Shown: positions 9,028 to 19,432, counted from the stretch's first letter. The stretch: DNA of 64,000 bases from Pseudoalteromonas rubra (GCF_001482385.1 NZ_CP013611.1:1426001-1490000), one strand, 5' to 3'. The notes: generated by a model from the letters alone, not told the origin. Program-made: numbers and translations.

Positions 9028-9855
9028 CTATTTGATCCAATCACGCGGGTCAAAGCGGTAGTAATCGCTTAGCAAATAGAATAACTCCGGATTTTCCTGC
9101 TTAAGTTGCAATGGCTTCTCAATAAACGTCTCAGTTATCACCGCAAAGAACTCAGCTTCATTAGTTGCTCCATATTCGTGTACGACATGTGGCATGTGAT
9201 AAGCCAATTGCGTTTTTAACTGCTGATACGCCCGCGATAATACCTCTCCCCACTTTTTGTAACTCATTCCTTTTGGTAACCGGGGTGTGCCATTTGTTTG
9301 GCCTGTCTGTTGATCGAGTTGATGCGCAAATTCATGAAATACCAGATTATGACCATCTTCAGGTAATCGGTTACCCTCAAGGACATCATGCCAGCTCAAG
9401 ACCAGTGTGCCACCAGGCCAGGACTCGCCCTGACGCACCACAGTATGAAAACTCACCAGCCCCGCACTATCACGATTATTCTGTCCGGCATAATAACTGC
9501 TGGGGTACAACAAGATCTCTTTGACATTGGGATACAGCGGCCAGCGTTGATTAAGCACCAGCAGGCACGCATCTGCCGCGATGATCAGCGCCATAGCCCG
9601 GTTGGTTTTCAATCCATCACGACCGAGCAGTCGCTTTTCACCTAAAAACCACACGATGTGCCGCTCCAGACGAGCCCGATCATCATCGGTCATATTGCGA
9701 TAAATCGGCATATATCGCAGCAGCACCTGCCTGTCCAGCTCATTCAAAGTTTGCGTGCTATATTTACGCTGCCAGTAAGCGCGCCTGATATCGTCGAGTC
9801 GCCAGTAAATGATACAAAATACCACCAAAGCGACGAGTAAACTGATTTCTGTCAT
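9028..9855 (-). CDS. mtfA: Zinc-dependent peptidase MtfA family (M90)
   Basis: A 275-residue protein with an N-terminal hydrophobic segment (about 4-20) and a zinc-peptidase domain. The HEFAH motif is at residues 174-178 (His174, Glu175, His178), and the downstream acidic ligand region is NEAEFFAVITETF. E. coli MtfA binds and inactivates the repressor Mlc (DgsA), linking to control of the glucose PTS, and has aminopeptidase activity. The N-terminal hydrophobic stretch is longer than in E. coli MtfA, as in many marine homologues. Divergent from the helicase gene at 9970. The family call is firm; a role with Mlc here is only by analogy. Confidence 0.82.
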   Translation of the reverse strand: MTEISLLVALVVFCIIYWRLDDIRRAYWQRKYSTQTLNELDRQVLLRYMPIYRNMTDDDRARLERHIVWFLGEKRLLGRDGLKTNRAMALIIAADACLLVLNQRWPLYPNVKEILLYPSSYYAGQNNRDSAGLVSFHTVVRQGESWPGGTLVLSWHDVLEGNRLPEDGHNLVFHEFAHQLDQQTGQTNGTPRLPKGMSYKKWGEVLSRAYQQLKTQLAYHMPHVVHEYGATNEAEFFAVITETFIEKPLQLKQENPELFYLLSDYYRFDPRDWIK

Positions 9856-9969
9856 TGATTATTACGCGTTGATATTTTATTCAGAGATGCGCACCACAGG
9901 CAGTCTTTTCAAGCAAGATTTGTTAAAATCCTCAACACTTTAAAAAATATCTAACAGTATCAAGCCCGT

Positions 9970-12300
9970 ATGTCCTTGCCCATCGAACAGATTAAAACCC
10001 AATTTTGTGATCATTTAGCCGCTGGCAACGTGATTGTTGCTGCTGCCACCGGCTCGGGAAAATCAACCCAGCTTCCCGTCTGGGCCGCTCAGCAAGGTCG
10101 GGTCCTGGTGATCCAACCGCGACGTATTGCCTGCACGTCACTGGCCGAATACGTCGCCCGGCAACAAGGCTGTAAACTCGGTGAGCAAGTTGGATATGCC
10201 ATTCGTTTCGAAGGCGTGTTTAGTGATAACTCGCAAATCGTATTTGCCACACCCGGTGTGGCGTTACGCTGGTACTTCGAAAATAAGTTAACCGACTTTG
10301 ACACGGTCATGCTGGATGAATTCCATGAGCGACGCTGGGATATGGACCTGCTACTTGCCATGTTGAAACAACAAGAGACGCATCGCCTGATTGTGACCTC
10401 TGCCACTTTGTCAACGCAGCGGCTGGTTCGCTACCTGGATGCCCCCTTGCTGACTTCCAAAGGCAAGATGTTCGACGTGCAAGAGCAGTTTCTTGCCAAA
10501 GATATGCGCACTATGCCAAGTAAAGACAATCTCAGTGAAAGAGTTACGGCTGCATGCGATTATGCCCTGCAACATACCAGTGGCGACATCCTGGTGTTCT
10601 TGCCCGGCAAAGGTGAGATAATACAGTGTGCTGCGCAGTGTAAGTCGCTTGATGCGCTGATAGTCCCGTTATTTAGTGGCTGTGCGCCGGACGATCAGCA
10701 ACGCGCTTTGCAACAACAACCCCGGCAAAGGATCATTCTGGCAACCAATGTGGCAGAAACTTCACTGACCATACCTAATATTACCTGCGTGATTGACTCG
10801 GGCCTGGAACGACGCACCCACTTAAGAAATGGCAAAACAGTACTCGGCCTGGATGCTATCGGTAAAGATTCGGCTAAACAACGCCTGGGTCGGGCCGGAC
10901 GCACTCAGGAAGGCCTCTGCCTGCGCCTGTATGGGCAATATGCGCCACTAATAGACAGTACCCCACCAGAAATACACAGAGAAGCCCTCACAGAGCTGGT
11001 ATTGGCAGCAGGCTGTGCCACCAAGGGGATAGACACACTCAGTTTTATCGACCCCCTGCCTGCCACCTCCGGGCAACGTGCGCTCGACCTGCTCAGAAAA
11101 ATAGGTGCTCTTGACGCACACAGCCGTGCAACCGACCTGGGCAGACAACTTTACCCCCTACCCATCGATGTCGAGCTGGGCCACCTCATAACCTGTATGC
11201 CGGATAACCGTCTGCGCCAGGCGATGATCGATGCTGTGGCCGTTATGTCGGTGCCGGCGCGCGTATATCGGTTGCCGGGGTCAACGGAGCAACTTGAGGC
11301 ACTCAGTAAAGCACTGCCCCACAACTGCGACCTGGAGCTGGTCATTGCATTACTGCGCGGAAAAGCCCCTGGCGTGCCGACTGAAGACGAAGCCATTCGT
11401 GAAGCCAGACAATTCAGTCAGCAACTCAGAGAAGCCTTTGCGTTACCACCACTGGATAAAGCCGCCAGTTATGACCGGGATGCGTTACTTAGCGCCATTG
11501 CATCTGTGCGCCCGGACTGGTTGTTCATTAAAAAGGACAACCGTCGCGGTGGCTTTGGTAATGGTCACAGTGAAGTGGTACCTGCAAAAGAATCCCGCAT
11601 TTGTGACACAAGTGACGCCATCCTGGTGCTAGATACCTATGCACTGGCCGGCAAAGGCGTTAAACAGGCAACCACCTTGGCCACGTTAGCCGCCCCCGTC
11701 ACGCGCTCGTTGCTGATACAGCATGCGCAAACAGACACCACGCTGGAGCGGGCTTACCTGGAAGAAAACACCATCTGGGTTGAGCTTATCCGTCACTATG
11801 CTGGCGTTGTTTTAGAGCGACAAAATCACATCGCATCAGGCCCCCAGCTGATCCCGGCTTGTGTCAAGTTAATTGAACAAAACCAACTGTTTGATGGTCT
11901 CTGGCAGCAGAACAATCGCATGCTGGAATATCAAAAGCTATATCATCAACACGAGCAAAGTGAAATGCCAGCAGTGCTGAGTGCAGCTCAGTGGTTAGCA
12001 CATGCGCTCGAGGATTTAGGTGTTGAAGCACAGGAAGATCTGATGCTGATAGAGGCACAGGATCTTTTTTATCTACCCATAGAGGACTGGGTGATCGCCC
12101 CCTTTATAGAAAAGTTTCCACTTGAGATTGTCTTACCTGAATTAACCATGAGTGTGGCTTATAGCTTTACCGCCAAACGCATTACCCTAGAATATTTACA
12201 AGGTAATCGCAAAGATGCGCCAAAACGCTGGGAACTCCCTGCCTGGGGTGGATTTAAAATACGCTATAAAAAGGCCAGTAAAGTGGTAGATGTTAAATAG
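9970..12300 (+). CDS. DEAH-box helicase, HrpB-related
   Basis: A 776-residue DExH/DEAH ATP-dependent helicase. It has Walker A ATGSGKST (Lys31), the motif II variant DEFHER (about 116-121), motif III SATL, and the second RecA domain ending in QRLGRAGRTQEG. A helicase-associated domain follows, then a C-terminal region. The DEFHER variant and overall length point to HrpB (about 810-840 residues) rather than the roughly 1300-residue HrpA. The C-terminal tail is shorter than in HrpB and lacks its usual end, so this may be a separate HrpB-related subgroup. Substrate unknown, presumably RNA. A 13-bp hairpin lies 75 nt downstream. Confidence 0.75.
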   Translation: MSLPIEQIKTQFCDHLAAGNVIVAAATGSGKSTQLPVWAAQQGRVLVIQPRRIACTSLAEYVARQQGCKLGEQVGYAIRFEGVFSDNSQIVFATPGVALRWYFENKLTDFDTVMLDEFHERRWDMDLLLAMLKQQETHRLIVTSATLSTQRLVRYLDAPLLTSKGKMFDVQEQFLAKDMRTMPSKDNLSERVTAACDYALQHTSGDILVFLPGKGEIIQCAAQCKSLDALIVPLFSGCAPDDQQRALQQQPRQRIILATNVAETSLTIPNITCVIDSGLERRTHLRNGKTVLGLDAIGKDSAKQRLGRAGRTQEGLCLRLYGQYAPLIDSTPPEIHREALTELVLAAGCATKGIDTLSFIDPLPATSGQRALDLLRKIGALDAHSRATDLGRQLYPLPIDVELGHLITCMPDNRLRQAMIDAVAVMSVPARVYRLPGSTEQLEALSKALPHNCDLELVIALLRGKAPGVPTEDEAIREARQFSQQLREAFALPPLDKAASYDRDALLSAIASVRPDWLFIKKDNRRGGFGNGHSEVVPAKESRICDTSDAILVLDTYALAGKGVKQATTLATLAAPVTRSLLIQHAQTDTTLERAYLEENTIWVELIRHYAGVVLERQNHIASGPQLIPACVKLIEQNQLFDGLWQQNNRMLEYQKLYHQHEQSEMPAVLSAAQWLAHALEDLGVEAQEDLMLIEAQDLFYLPIEDWVIAPFIEKFPLEIVLPELTMSVAYSFTAKRITLEYLQGNRKDAPKRWELPAWGGFKIRYKKASKVVDVK

Positions 12301-12374
12301 CTGGGACAAGCCGTACAAGGTGCCTATGCCAATTAAAATACGATATGGCAGCGAGTTGCATTGTGCCTCAAAAT

Positions 12375-12404
12375 TATATAGGCAGGTCAATACCTGCCTA
12401 TATA
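12375..12404. terminator. Bidirectional hairpin between convergent genes
   Basis: TATATAGGCAGGT pairs perfectly with ACCTGCCTATATA (13 bp) around the loop CAAT. On the minus strand it is followed by ATTTT. It lies between the helicase (ends 12300) and the lipoprotein gene (ends 12422). Confidence 0.65.
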
Positions 12405-12421
12405 TGGGAAGTGTTTAATTA

Positions 12422-12670
12422 TCAACGGTCGTTATTTGTTAGACCCCGTTGATTCTCTCGCAATGCATCTTGCGCATTTTTACGGGCTTCTTTTCTTTGC
12501 TTTGACGTAGAGCAACTTGTTTTGGGAATATTTGACCCAAGAGAACGAACTTGCTTACAACGATACCCGTTATTTGCTTGGCTACCATCGTCTTTCGAAC
12601 TGCTGGTGCTATTACATCCAGTCAAAAGTAAACCCAATGTAGAAACGAGAATTAGTGCTTTAGTTTTCAT
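12422..12670 (-). CDS. Small lipoprotein, unknown function
   Basis: An 82-residue protein. Its signal peptide is followed by the lipobox LLTGC (Cys at about residue 19), predicting a lipid-anchored periplasmic protein. The mature part is polar, with NNGYRCKQVRSLGS and a second Cys pair (RCK and TSCST) that could form a disulfide, then a basic C-terminus. ATG 12670 was chosen over the longer frame because AAGGAG sits 6 nt upstream and the signal peptide then begins properly with MKTK. Short Cys-containing lipoproteins of this kind are common in Pseudoalteromonas and Shewanella. No function can be assigned. Confidence 0.7.
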   Translation of the reverse strand: MKTKALILVSTLGLLLTGCNSTSSSKDDGSQANNGYRCKQVRSLGSNIPKTSCSTSKQRKEARKNAQDALRENQRGLTNNDR

Positions 12671-13131
12671 GACTTCTCCTTGCTTTAAGCAATCTTTTAT
12701 AATTTCATAACAAGGTATATAACAAGTACCCAAAAAAGTCAAACCGTATAAAGGTTATTAATATATTAATGTTTTTTGATGACTTTCATTACATGATAAG
12801 TGATTTTTTCGCAACCCCCCATATGTATAACATTAAACCAAGCATTAACTCTCGGCATTGAGGGTTTTAAAAAATAGAATTTATAATATTTAATATCATT
12901 ATAAATATAATAATTTTATAGGATTAAAAAGCCATAAAATGGCCAAAGCCAAGTTATAAAAACCAGGAAAACAAAAATAAAACATTAAAAATAGTCTAAA
13001 TATTAGAAGCGTTAAAAGCTAGAAATGTTTCCTTCTTATTAGAGATAAAAGCTATCAAACATAAGTACGTTCAAAGAAATAACCCGGTAAATGGTCACTA
13101 TCCTCGCAAGCAGAGGATAAGAACTAGCAAT
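12671..13131. other. AT-rich intergenic stretch
   Basis: About 460 bp, strongly AT-rich, upstream of the lipoprotein gene and downstream of the first tandem receptor. I see no convincing open frame, repeat or RNA gene. The promoter of the lipoprotein gene must lie at the left end of this stretch. Confidence 0.5.
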
Positions 13132-13159
13132 AAAAAAGGCCGCAAAAGCGGCCTTTTTT
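13132..13159 (-). terminator. Rho-independent terminator of TonB receptor 1
   Basis: AAAAAAGGCCGC and GCGGCCTTTTTT form a 12-bp stem around AAAA, symmetric in both directions. It lies 15 nt beyond the receptor stop codon on the minus strand and ends in a T run there. Confidence 0.88.
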
Positions 13160-13173
13160 AATCTCTATGCTAC

Positions 13174-16044
13174 TTAGAAGCTGTAATCTACACTCAGGTA
13201 GTATGTACGTAGTAGCTGGTCATAGTAGCGGCCTTCGTAGCCAACTAAGTGACCTTCTGGATCACCCAGTGAGAAAGGCGGCTCTTTGTCGAACAGGTTG
13301 TTGATACCGAATGTGATGACAGTATTCTCGAAACCAAAGTAATCAACTTTGTAGTCCGTCTTAACATATGAAGGGATCTTCAACTGAACGTGCTCTGTAA
13401 CAAATGCCTGTGAGGCTTGACCTTCATCGTTGTACACAGTTTCCATAACTGGATTAGCAATCGTGCCACGAACTACTTCTACACGGTCATCCGAGTAGCT
13501 AGACTTGTAGCTGAAACGAAGTGTGTGCGAGAAGTCACCATGCGTCAGAGTGTTCTGGATTTGGGCAACATTACGGAATACAACTTCTTCGTCAGTACCG
13601 AACTTACCTAGGCTAGATTCCCACTCAAATGGTACAACACCCGGCGCAGTATACTGCGAGTCAATGATATGGGTACCCTGAAGTGTTGTCTTCAACTGAC
13701 CGAAGCTCAGCTCATTATTGAAAGAGAATTTCCAGTCAATACCTGATGTTTCGGTTTTACCCAAGTTCATGTACTCACGCTCAACAGACAGAAGTCTCTG
13801 AGTGTCATCCGCACGACTTGTGTGGACCTGGAAGCTGTCATTGAACAGGTTGACATTGTCGAACATGTAGTCATAGTCTGGTGCTTCTACTTTACCTTCG
13901 ATTTCAATGCTCCAGTAGTCAAGTTGAATCGTTGTATCTGTTGTAGGTGAGTAAACAAAACCTGCTGACATTTGCTCTGATTCTTCCGGTGCCAGCGTTG
14001 GGCTACCTTTCAGGAACGCCTGGTACTGAATGCTACCCGGAGGACAGAATGCTTCACGATTTGCATCGCCCAAATCTGGACAAGTGTAGGCAGAACCAGT
14101 TACACCGTTATTAGCCAATGGCTGAGCGTAGCTACGTAGAGAAGCAACTTTGAAGCCCGTTCCGTATGAAGCACGCAGAACCAGGTTGTCTGTCGCGTTA
14201 TAACGTAAGCTCAGCTTGTAAGTGGTATCGCTGTTTGACTCATAGTTTTGAGTATCAGAAGGATCGCTGTTTTTAACTTTACCGATGTTATCGTAACGTA
14301 ACGCCAGGTTTGCACTCAGATCTTCCAGAATTGGCACCTGGAATTCAGTAAACACACCGTATTGACTACGTTCAAGGTCATACCCAGTATCGTTAGCTGG
14401 CGCATTTGCTTCACGATTTTTCTGTGCGTCAGTCAGGATAAGTGCGTAGCTGTTCTCACGGTAATCAACACCGTAACCTACGTATACTTCACCCGCTGGT
14501 AATTCAAACAGAGGCTGAGACGCGCGGATATCAAAAGACAACATTTCTGTTTCTACTGTATCCCAAAGGCCACGCCATTGTACACTTTCAATTGCATCTT
14601 GTGACGCTTGGTCACCAGCAAACTCGTCTGCCGTAGCAAAAACGTCGATTGCGCCCGATGCAATGGTTGGTGCGAAAGTAGCACGGTTGTAGTAACCATT
14701 TTTGATGTTGTCTTTACGCTCATTCTTTGAGTAAACAACAGCGGTGTTGAAATCGATATCGTTCAATACCGTACCTTCAAGACCTAAAATAACGTTAATA
14801 GCGGTGTTGTCATACTGGTTAGTACGGTTACCACCAGGTAGTGCACGCCATGCAGCACGGAACTCTGTTGCATTAGCTTTCTCTTCTTCTGTCAGGTGTT
14901 GCTCAACGTACTTAGTATAAAGAACACTGTTTGCAGAATCACCGTTAACCGCACCCAGGTTCAACTGACCAGTTGGGTTTGGAGCAATACGAGAAGTCAA
15001 AGTGAAATCGGTATATGACAGCGTTGAGAATGCTTGAATATCGTCAGTGATTGCAAAATCACCCTGAAGAAGAAGTGCTGTTCGTTCATTTTCAGGATAA
15101 ATTTCTAGTGTACTGGTGAAGTCAAATACACAGTCCTCACCACCGGCGTTAGCAAATGGAGATACCGCAGTATTTGGTGCACAAGAACCGTTTTGTGCAT
15201 AGTATGGGCTGAAGCTCTTCGTGTAAGCACCTTCGAGTGGACGACCTTCTTCATCACGCTCACCAATGAATACGTGTGCAATTGCAGGAATTGCGTTACC
15301 TGAACCATTTAACTGAAAGTAAGAGTTACCATCAACTTCAAACTCAAGGAAACCTGTTTTTGCAAAATCGCGATTTTTCGAACGAAGTGTTTCAGTTTTT
15401 TCATGGCTAAGAGATGCAACAATGCTAAAGCCGTCTCGGTCGAAGTCGCCGAAACCAGTTGTAATTCCAAGGCTGTAAGACTCAGCACCGTCTTTCGGGC
15501 GGTCCATACGTGCAGACACAGTAGTCTCATCAGCTTGGTCTTTCAGGATGAAGTTGATTACACCAGCGATCGCGTCAGAACCGTAAAGCGCTGATGCACC
15601 ATCAGTTAGTACTTCAACACGCTCGATTGCAGCAAGCGGGATAGAGTTTAGGTCAACCGCGTTACCTGAGTCAAGAGGCGCAAGACGACGACCATTTAAT
15701 AGTACCAGTGTATAGGCTTCACCGATACCACGAAGTGATGCAGTCGCCTGACCAGTACCGCCGCCACCGACAGAAGATACAGGTGTTGTGAAACCCTGCA
15801 TCGAAGGAATTTGAGCTACCAGATCACCAACGTTGGTAACACCAGTATTTTTGATATCTTCTGCTGAGATAATGTTCACAGGAAGTGCACCCGCAAGGTC
15901 TGTACCTTTGATGCTTGAACCTGTTACTTCAATTTTTTCGATATTCTCTTCTGATTCTTCTGCGTTTACTGCAAAAGCTGTAGCAGACACTGCACCATAC
16001 ATCAGTGCTAAGCGGACCGCTTTCGAGATCTTGCTATTTAACAT
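13174..16044 (-). CDS. TonB-dependent receptor, tandem paralogue 1
   Basis: A 956-residue outer-membrane receptor. The signal peptide covers about residues 1-28 (ending in VNA). A TonB-box-like IEKIEVTGSSIK follows, then a plug domain with the conserved LVLLNGRRL and DGASALYGSDAIAGVINFIL, and a large barrel ending in the C-terminal Phe signature YSF. It is closely similar to the neighbour at 16527 along the N-terminal 250 residues and more distantly to the one at 19820. Several Cys pairs lie in predicted extracellular loops. The subgroup with the GSDAIAGV plug motif often takes up peptides or glycans in Alteromonadales, but the ligand is not readable. It is transcribed alone from its own promoter to its own terminator. 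Confidence 0.88.
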   Translation of the reverse strand: MLNSKISKAVRLALMYGAVSATAFAVNAEESEENIEKIEVTGSSIKGTDLAGALPVNIISAEDIKNTGVTNVGDLVAQIPSMQGFTTPVSSVGGGGTGQATASLRGIGEAYTLVLLNGRRLAPLDSGNAVDLNSIPLAAIERVEVLTDGASALYGSDAIAGVINFILKDQADETTVSARMDRPKDGAESYSLGITTGFGDFDRDGFSIVASLSHEKTETLRSKNRDFAKTGFLEFEVDGNSYFQLNGSGNAIPAIAHVFIGERDEEGRPLEGAYTKSFSPYYAQNGSCAPNTAVSPFANAGGEDCVFDFTSTLEIYPENERTALLLQGDFAITDDIQAFSTLSYTDFTLTSRIAPNPTGQLNLGAVNGDSANSVLYTKYVEQHLTEEEKANATEFRAAWRALPGGNRTNQYDNTAINVILGLEGTVLNDIDFNTAVVYSKNERKDNIKNGYYNRATFAPTIASGAIDVFATADEFAGDQASQDAIESVQWRGLWDTVETEMLSFDIRASQPLFELPAGEVYVGYGVDYRENSYALILTDAQKNREANAPANDTGYDLERSQYGVFTEFQVPILEDLSANLALRYDNIGKVKNSDPSDTQNYESNSDTTYKLSLRYNATDNLVLRASYGTGFKVASLRSYAQPLANNGVTGSAYTCPDLGDANREAFCPPGSIQYQAFLKGSPTLAPEESEQMSAGFVYSPTTDTTIQLDYWSIEIEGKVEAPDYDYMFDNVNLFNDSFQVHTSRADDTQRLLSVEREYMNLGKTETSGIDWKFSFNNELSFGQLKTTLQGTHIIDSQYTAPGVVPFEWESSLGKFGTDEEVVFRNVAQIQNTLTHGDFSHTLRFSYKSSYSDDRVEVVRGTIANPVMETVYNDEGQASQAFVTEHVQLKIPSYVKTDYKVDYFGFENTVITFGINNLFDKEPPFSLGDPEGHLVGYEGRYYDQLLRTYYLSVDYSF

Positions 16045-16152
16045 TTGTTTTCTCCCTGGCTTTAAATAAATCTTTTAAAGCATTGTTTTTATGTATTTTC
16101 TTGATTTTATATGGGTAACAAGTGCGTGCACTTTTAGCCATATTGGTGAAAC

Positions 16153-16182
16153 ATACTAATCGCATGAAAAACAAAAGGTCAA
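16153..16182 (-). promoter_or_regulatory. Sigma70-like promoter of receptor 1
   Basis: On the minus strand TTGACC (16177-16182) and TAGTAT (16153-16158) are separated by exactly 18 bp. The same spacing and nearly the same hexamers occur upstream of the two paralogous receptors, which supports the assignment. Confidence 0.6.
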
Positions 16183-16467
16183 CAACCTTTTTTAAAACAG
16201 AAACAAAAAACCCAAAAAAGAAACAAAAAAACACCTTAAAAACAATAGGTTACAACAATTAAATTATCTGACTCATATGTGTAGCCGTTTCAGGGCCTTT
16301 TTTTACGTAAATTTGATGGATATTTAATCACTTTGATAACATCAAGGTGACCTACTCAGAGAGTGAATAACAATATTTGAATATGGTGGGATTTAGACGA
16401 ATATAAGCATTTTGTAAAAAAACAACTAATGCATAAAGCGCAACAAAAAGATTGTGACTATTTGCAA

Positions 16468-16496
16468 CAAAAAAGCCCCTGCTTGTTGCAGGGGCT
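16468..16496 (-). terminator. Rho-independent terminator of TonB receptor 2
   Basis: Read on the minus strand, AGCCCCTGC and GCAGGGGCT form a 9-bp stem around a 5-nt loop, followed by a run of six T. It lies 30 nt beyond the receptor 2 stop. Confidence 0.88.
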
Positions 16497-16526
16497 CGTT
16501 AGAAGATTCTACTTAGTCAGGCAGAA

Positions 16527-19340
16527 TTAGAATGTGTAATCTGCTTGTAGGTAGAAAGTACGACCATACGGGTCAGCGTAACGCGGGTCGTAACCAACCT
16601 GGTGACCAGCTGCTGCGTTCAGAGTGAACGGAGGCTCTTTGTCGAACAAGTTCTTAATACCGAATGCAAAGTTTGCATTGTCGCCCCAAGCGTAAGCAAG
16701 ACGATAGTCGAACGTCATGTAAACAGGGATGTGCTTCTGGATAACACTACCGTCTACTGCTGAATCCCAATCGTCTGCCTGAGCAACATAGAAGCTAACG
16801 TCTGCGCTTGCATCTGTGTAACCGCTACGCGCCTTAAGGTTCAGGCTGTGCGTGAAGTCACCATGTGTGAATGTGTTGTTGAAGTTAATGATGTTGCGGA
16901 AAGCAACTTCTTCATCCGTACCTACTTTACCAAGGCTAGTATCCCAAGTATCTGTAGTACCTACACGCAGACTCTCATCTTCGATAAGGTATGTACCCAT
17001 CAGGCTAGACTTCAGTTCACCAAATGAGAAGTTAGTTGTGAAATCAACATGCCAGTCGATACCTGAAGTGCGAGACTCACCAACGTTACGCGCAGGCTGG
17101 ATGATAGCAAGTACTGTATCGCCTGTACCTCTGTCAACTTTAGTAGTGAACAGATCATCATAAGTTACCGGGTCACCGAAGATTTGGTTCTGAGTCAGAC
17201 GGCGAACTTCGTTCTCCATCTTGATGTTCCAGTAGTCGATTCCAAAGCTTGTACCTGTATCACCAGCCCATACGAAACCGAAGGTGTACTGCTTAGATGT
17301 TTCAGGTTGAAGATCTTTTTCACCTTCACGGTATACATCATATTGCAGTTTATCCTGGTGACAGTATTGTGCCTTTTCAGGAGCTAAGCCAGCAGGACAA
17401 TCATATGGAGATGAAGTTACACCAAACTCAAGACGAGGTGCCGCGATTTGACGCATGGTCGCAGCCTTAAAGCCTGTACCGTAGCTTGCACGTAGCAACA
17501 ATTCGTCAGTAGGACGGTATGAAAGGCTGATCTTGTAAGTCGTATCGTCAACGCTGTCGTTAACAGTCTGGTTACCAGTACGTTTTGAATCAGTGATTTC
17601 ACCGATTTCGTCGTAACGTAGTGAACCGGTTACTTCCAAGTTTTCCAATACTGGCACGATAACTTCTGCAAACGCACCGTAGCTGTCACGCTCGAGGTCG
17701 AACTCAGTACCAGCAGATTCAAACAGAACGATCTCTGCATTTTGACCCGCACCATTGGTCAGTGAGTAGCTTGACTGGCGATAGTCGAAACCAACACCCA
17801 AGTATACAGTACCTGCATCCAGTTCAGCGATTGCGCCTGAAGTCTTACCTTCAATAGCAAGCAAATCAGTGTCTGTGGTGTCCCAAAGGCCGTTAAACAT
17901 AGTGTTTGCAACCATTTGGTTTTGCTCGTCAGACAGGTTTTCTGGTGCGTCGAAGATGTTAACCTGACCAGAAGTTACCAGTTCCATGAACTCTTTCTCT
18001 AACGGGTAACCAGTAAGACGAACTTGTTCACGCTCTGCACCTGAACTGGTGATGGCGAAGTCATAAGACCACTCGTTCAATTCACCACGCAGACCAGCAA
18101 CGATGTGAGACGTAGTTGCAGTCCACTCATCAGTACGGTTACCACCTGGAAGTACACGCCAGCGTGCTGACACACCACCTTCAACCATATCAGCTTTAAC
18201 AGCATCAGGTAGGTGCGTAATTACGTTGTCTTGTACAAACTGGCTGTTTTCGTCCAGAGAGAAACCACCAGTTGGGTACGGAGCGATACGCGTAATCATT
18301 TCAAACTTAGACGCAGACGCAGTTACATATGCTTCCATGTCGTCACTAATTGCGGCAGTCGCTTGCAGGAACAAGTTGTCACGCGTACTTTCTGGTTGAA
18401 TTTCTAGCGTGCTAGTGTAGTCAAATTGACACGCATTACCAGAAGGCGCACTTGTTGTGTGACATGCACCGTTTACTTCTTTGTAAGGGTTTAGAGAGTA
18501 CGTTGATGTTTTACGCTTGCCGTTGTCATCCAGTACAAACTCACCAGCATCATCGCGCTGGTAGTATTTAACATATGCGTTACCAGGGATTGCGTTTGAA
18601 GAACCCGCGATTGCAACCAGATTTTGGCCTGCGTGCTCAAACTCAACGAAACCAGTCTTTGCAAAATCACGGTCAATTGAGCGCAGGTTATCCTGCTCAT
18701 CACGGCTATAGCTCACCATGACATTGAAGCCATCACTGTCCAGGTCACCGAAACCTGTTGTGATAGAGAAGTTTGAGCTAGATGTATCTGAAGGCTTATC
18801 GTAACGTGCACTTACAGTTGTAGATTGAACGTCATCTTTCAGAATGAAGTTAACAACACCCGCGATAGCGTCTGAACCGTACAATGCAGATGCACCATCT
18901 TTCAGAATTTCTACGCGCTTAATCGCAGATAGAGGAATTGAGTTAATGTCGATGCTCGAACCTGAATCCGAAGAAGCCATACGACGACCGTTAACCAGAA
19001 CCAGCGTGTATTCGGCGCCAAGGTTACGAAGTGACGCAGTTTGAATACCTGCACCGCCACCACCTACTGACTCACCAGCAGCAGTGAAACCCTGCATCGC
19101 AGGTAGGTTAGCAATTAGGTCTGGTACACTAGTCACACCAGATTTTGCGATATCAGAAGCGTCGATCACATCGATAGGCAAAGCACCTTCCAGGTCTGTA
19201 CGCTTAATAGCAGAACCGGTAACTTCAATCTTCTCGATTTTCTCTTCGCCTTGTTCAGCATTGGCTGCGAACGCAGTTGCTGACACAGCACCAAACGCGA
19301 TCGCTAAGCGAACCGCTTTTGTTACTTTATTATTTAACAT
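16527..19340 (-). CDS. TonB-dependent receptor, tandem paralogue 2
   Basis: A 937-residue receptor with the same plan as paralogue 1: signal peptide (about 1-28, ending NAE), TonB-box-like IEKIEVTGSAIKR, plug motifs LVLVNGRRM and DGASALYGSDAIAGVVNFIL, and a barrel ending YTF. Large blocks in the barrel are shared with paralogue 1, for example SYRPTDELLLRASYGTGFKA against SLRYNATDNLVLRASYGTGF and the GINNLFDKEPPF/GIKNLFDKEPPF pair. The two look like a recent local duplication with diverged loops, hence perhaps different ligands. The ribosome site CAGGGAGAA lies just before the ATG. It has its own promoter and terminator. Confidence 0.88.
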   Translation of the reverse strand: MLNNKVTKAVRLAIAFGAVSATAFAANAEQGEEKIEKIEVTGSAIKRTDLEGALPIDVIDASDIAKSGVTSVPDLIANLPAMQGFTAAGESVGGGGAGIQTASLRNLGAEYTLVLVNGRRMASSDSGSSIDINSIPLSAIKRVEILKDGASALYGSDAIAGVVNFILKDDVQSTTVSARYDKPSDTSSSNFSITTGFGDLDSDGFNVMVSYSRDEQDNLRSIDRDFAKTGFVEFEHAGQNLVAIAGSSNAIPGNAYVKYYQRDDAGEFVLDDNGKRKTSTYSLNPYKEVNGACHTTSAPSGNACQFDYTSTLEIQPESTRDNLFLQATAAISDDMEAYVTASASKFEMITRIAPYPTGGFSLDENSQFVQDNVITHLPDAVKADMVEGGVSARWRVLPGGNRTDEWTATTSHIVAGLRGELNEWSYDFAITSSGAEREQVRLTGYPLEKEFMELVTSGQVNIFDAPENLSDEQNQMVANTMFNGLWDTTDTDLLAIEGKTSGAIAELDAGTVYLGVGFDYRQSSYSLTNGAGQNAEIVLFESAGTEFDLERDSYGAFAEVIVPVLENLEVTGSLRYDEIGEITDSKRTGNQTVNDSVDDTTYKISLSYRPTDELLLRASYGTGFKAATMRQIAAPRLEFGVTSSPYDCPAGLAPEKAQYCHQDKLQYDVYREGEKDLQPETSKQYTFGFVWAGDTGTSFGIDYWNIKMENEVRRLTQNQIFGDPVTYDDLFTTKVDRGTGDTVLAIIQPARNVGESRTSGIDWHVDFTTNFSFGELKSSLMGTYLIEDESLRVGTTDTWDTSLGKVGTDEEVAFRNIINFNNTFTHGDFTHSLNLKARSGYTDASADVSFYVAQADDWDSAVDGSVIQKHIPVYMTFDYRLAYAWGDNANFAFGIKNLFDKEPPFTLNAAAGHQVGYDPRYADPYGRTFYLQADYTF

Positions 19341-19432
19341 TGGATTCTCCCTGGACCATACAAGATGGTTATATTTATTTTTTGCGTTAACAAACGCTTT
19401 GTATTTTTACCAAAACGGTAACTTAGTGATGC

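Larger units (their letters stand above)
16045..16526. other. Intergenic region carrying receptor 1 leader and receptor 2 terminator
   Basis: This 482-bp gap contains, on the minus strand, the terminator of receptor 2, then an AT-rich stretch without a gene, then the promoter and about 100-nt leader of receptor 1. The leader has the perfect palindrome AAGTGC-GT-GCACTT at 16120-16133, about 20 nt after the -10, and the ribosome site CAGGGAGAA before the ATG. The palindrome is a candidate operator. No open frame of interest was seen. Confidence 0.5.
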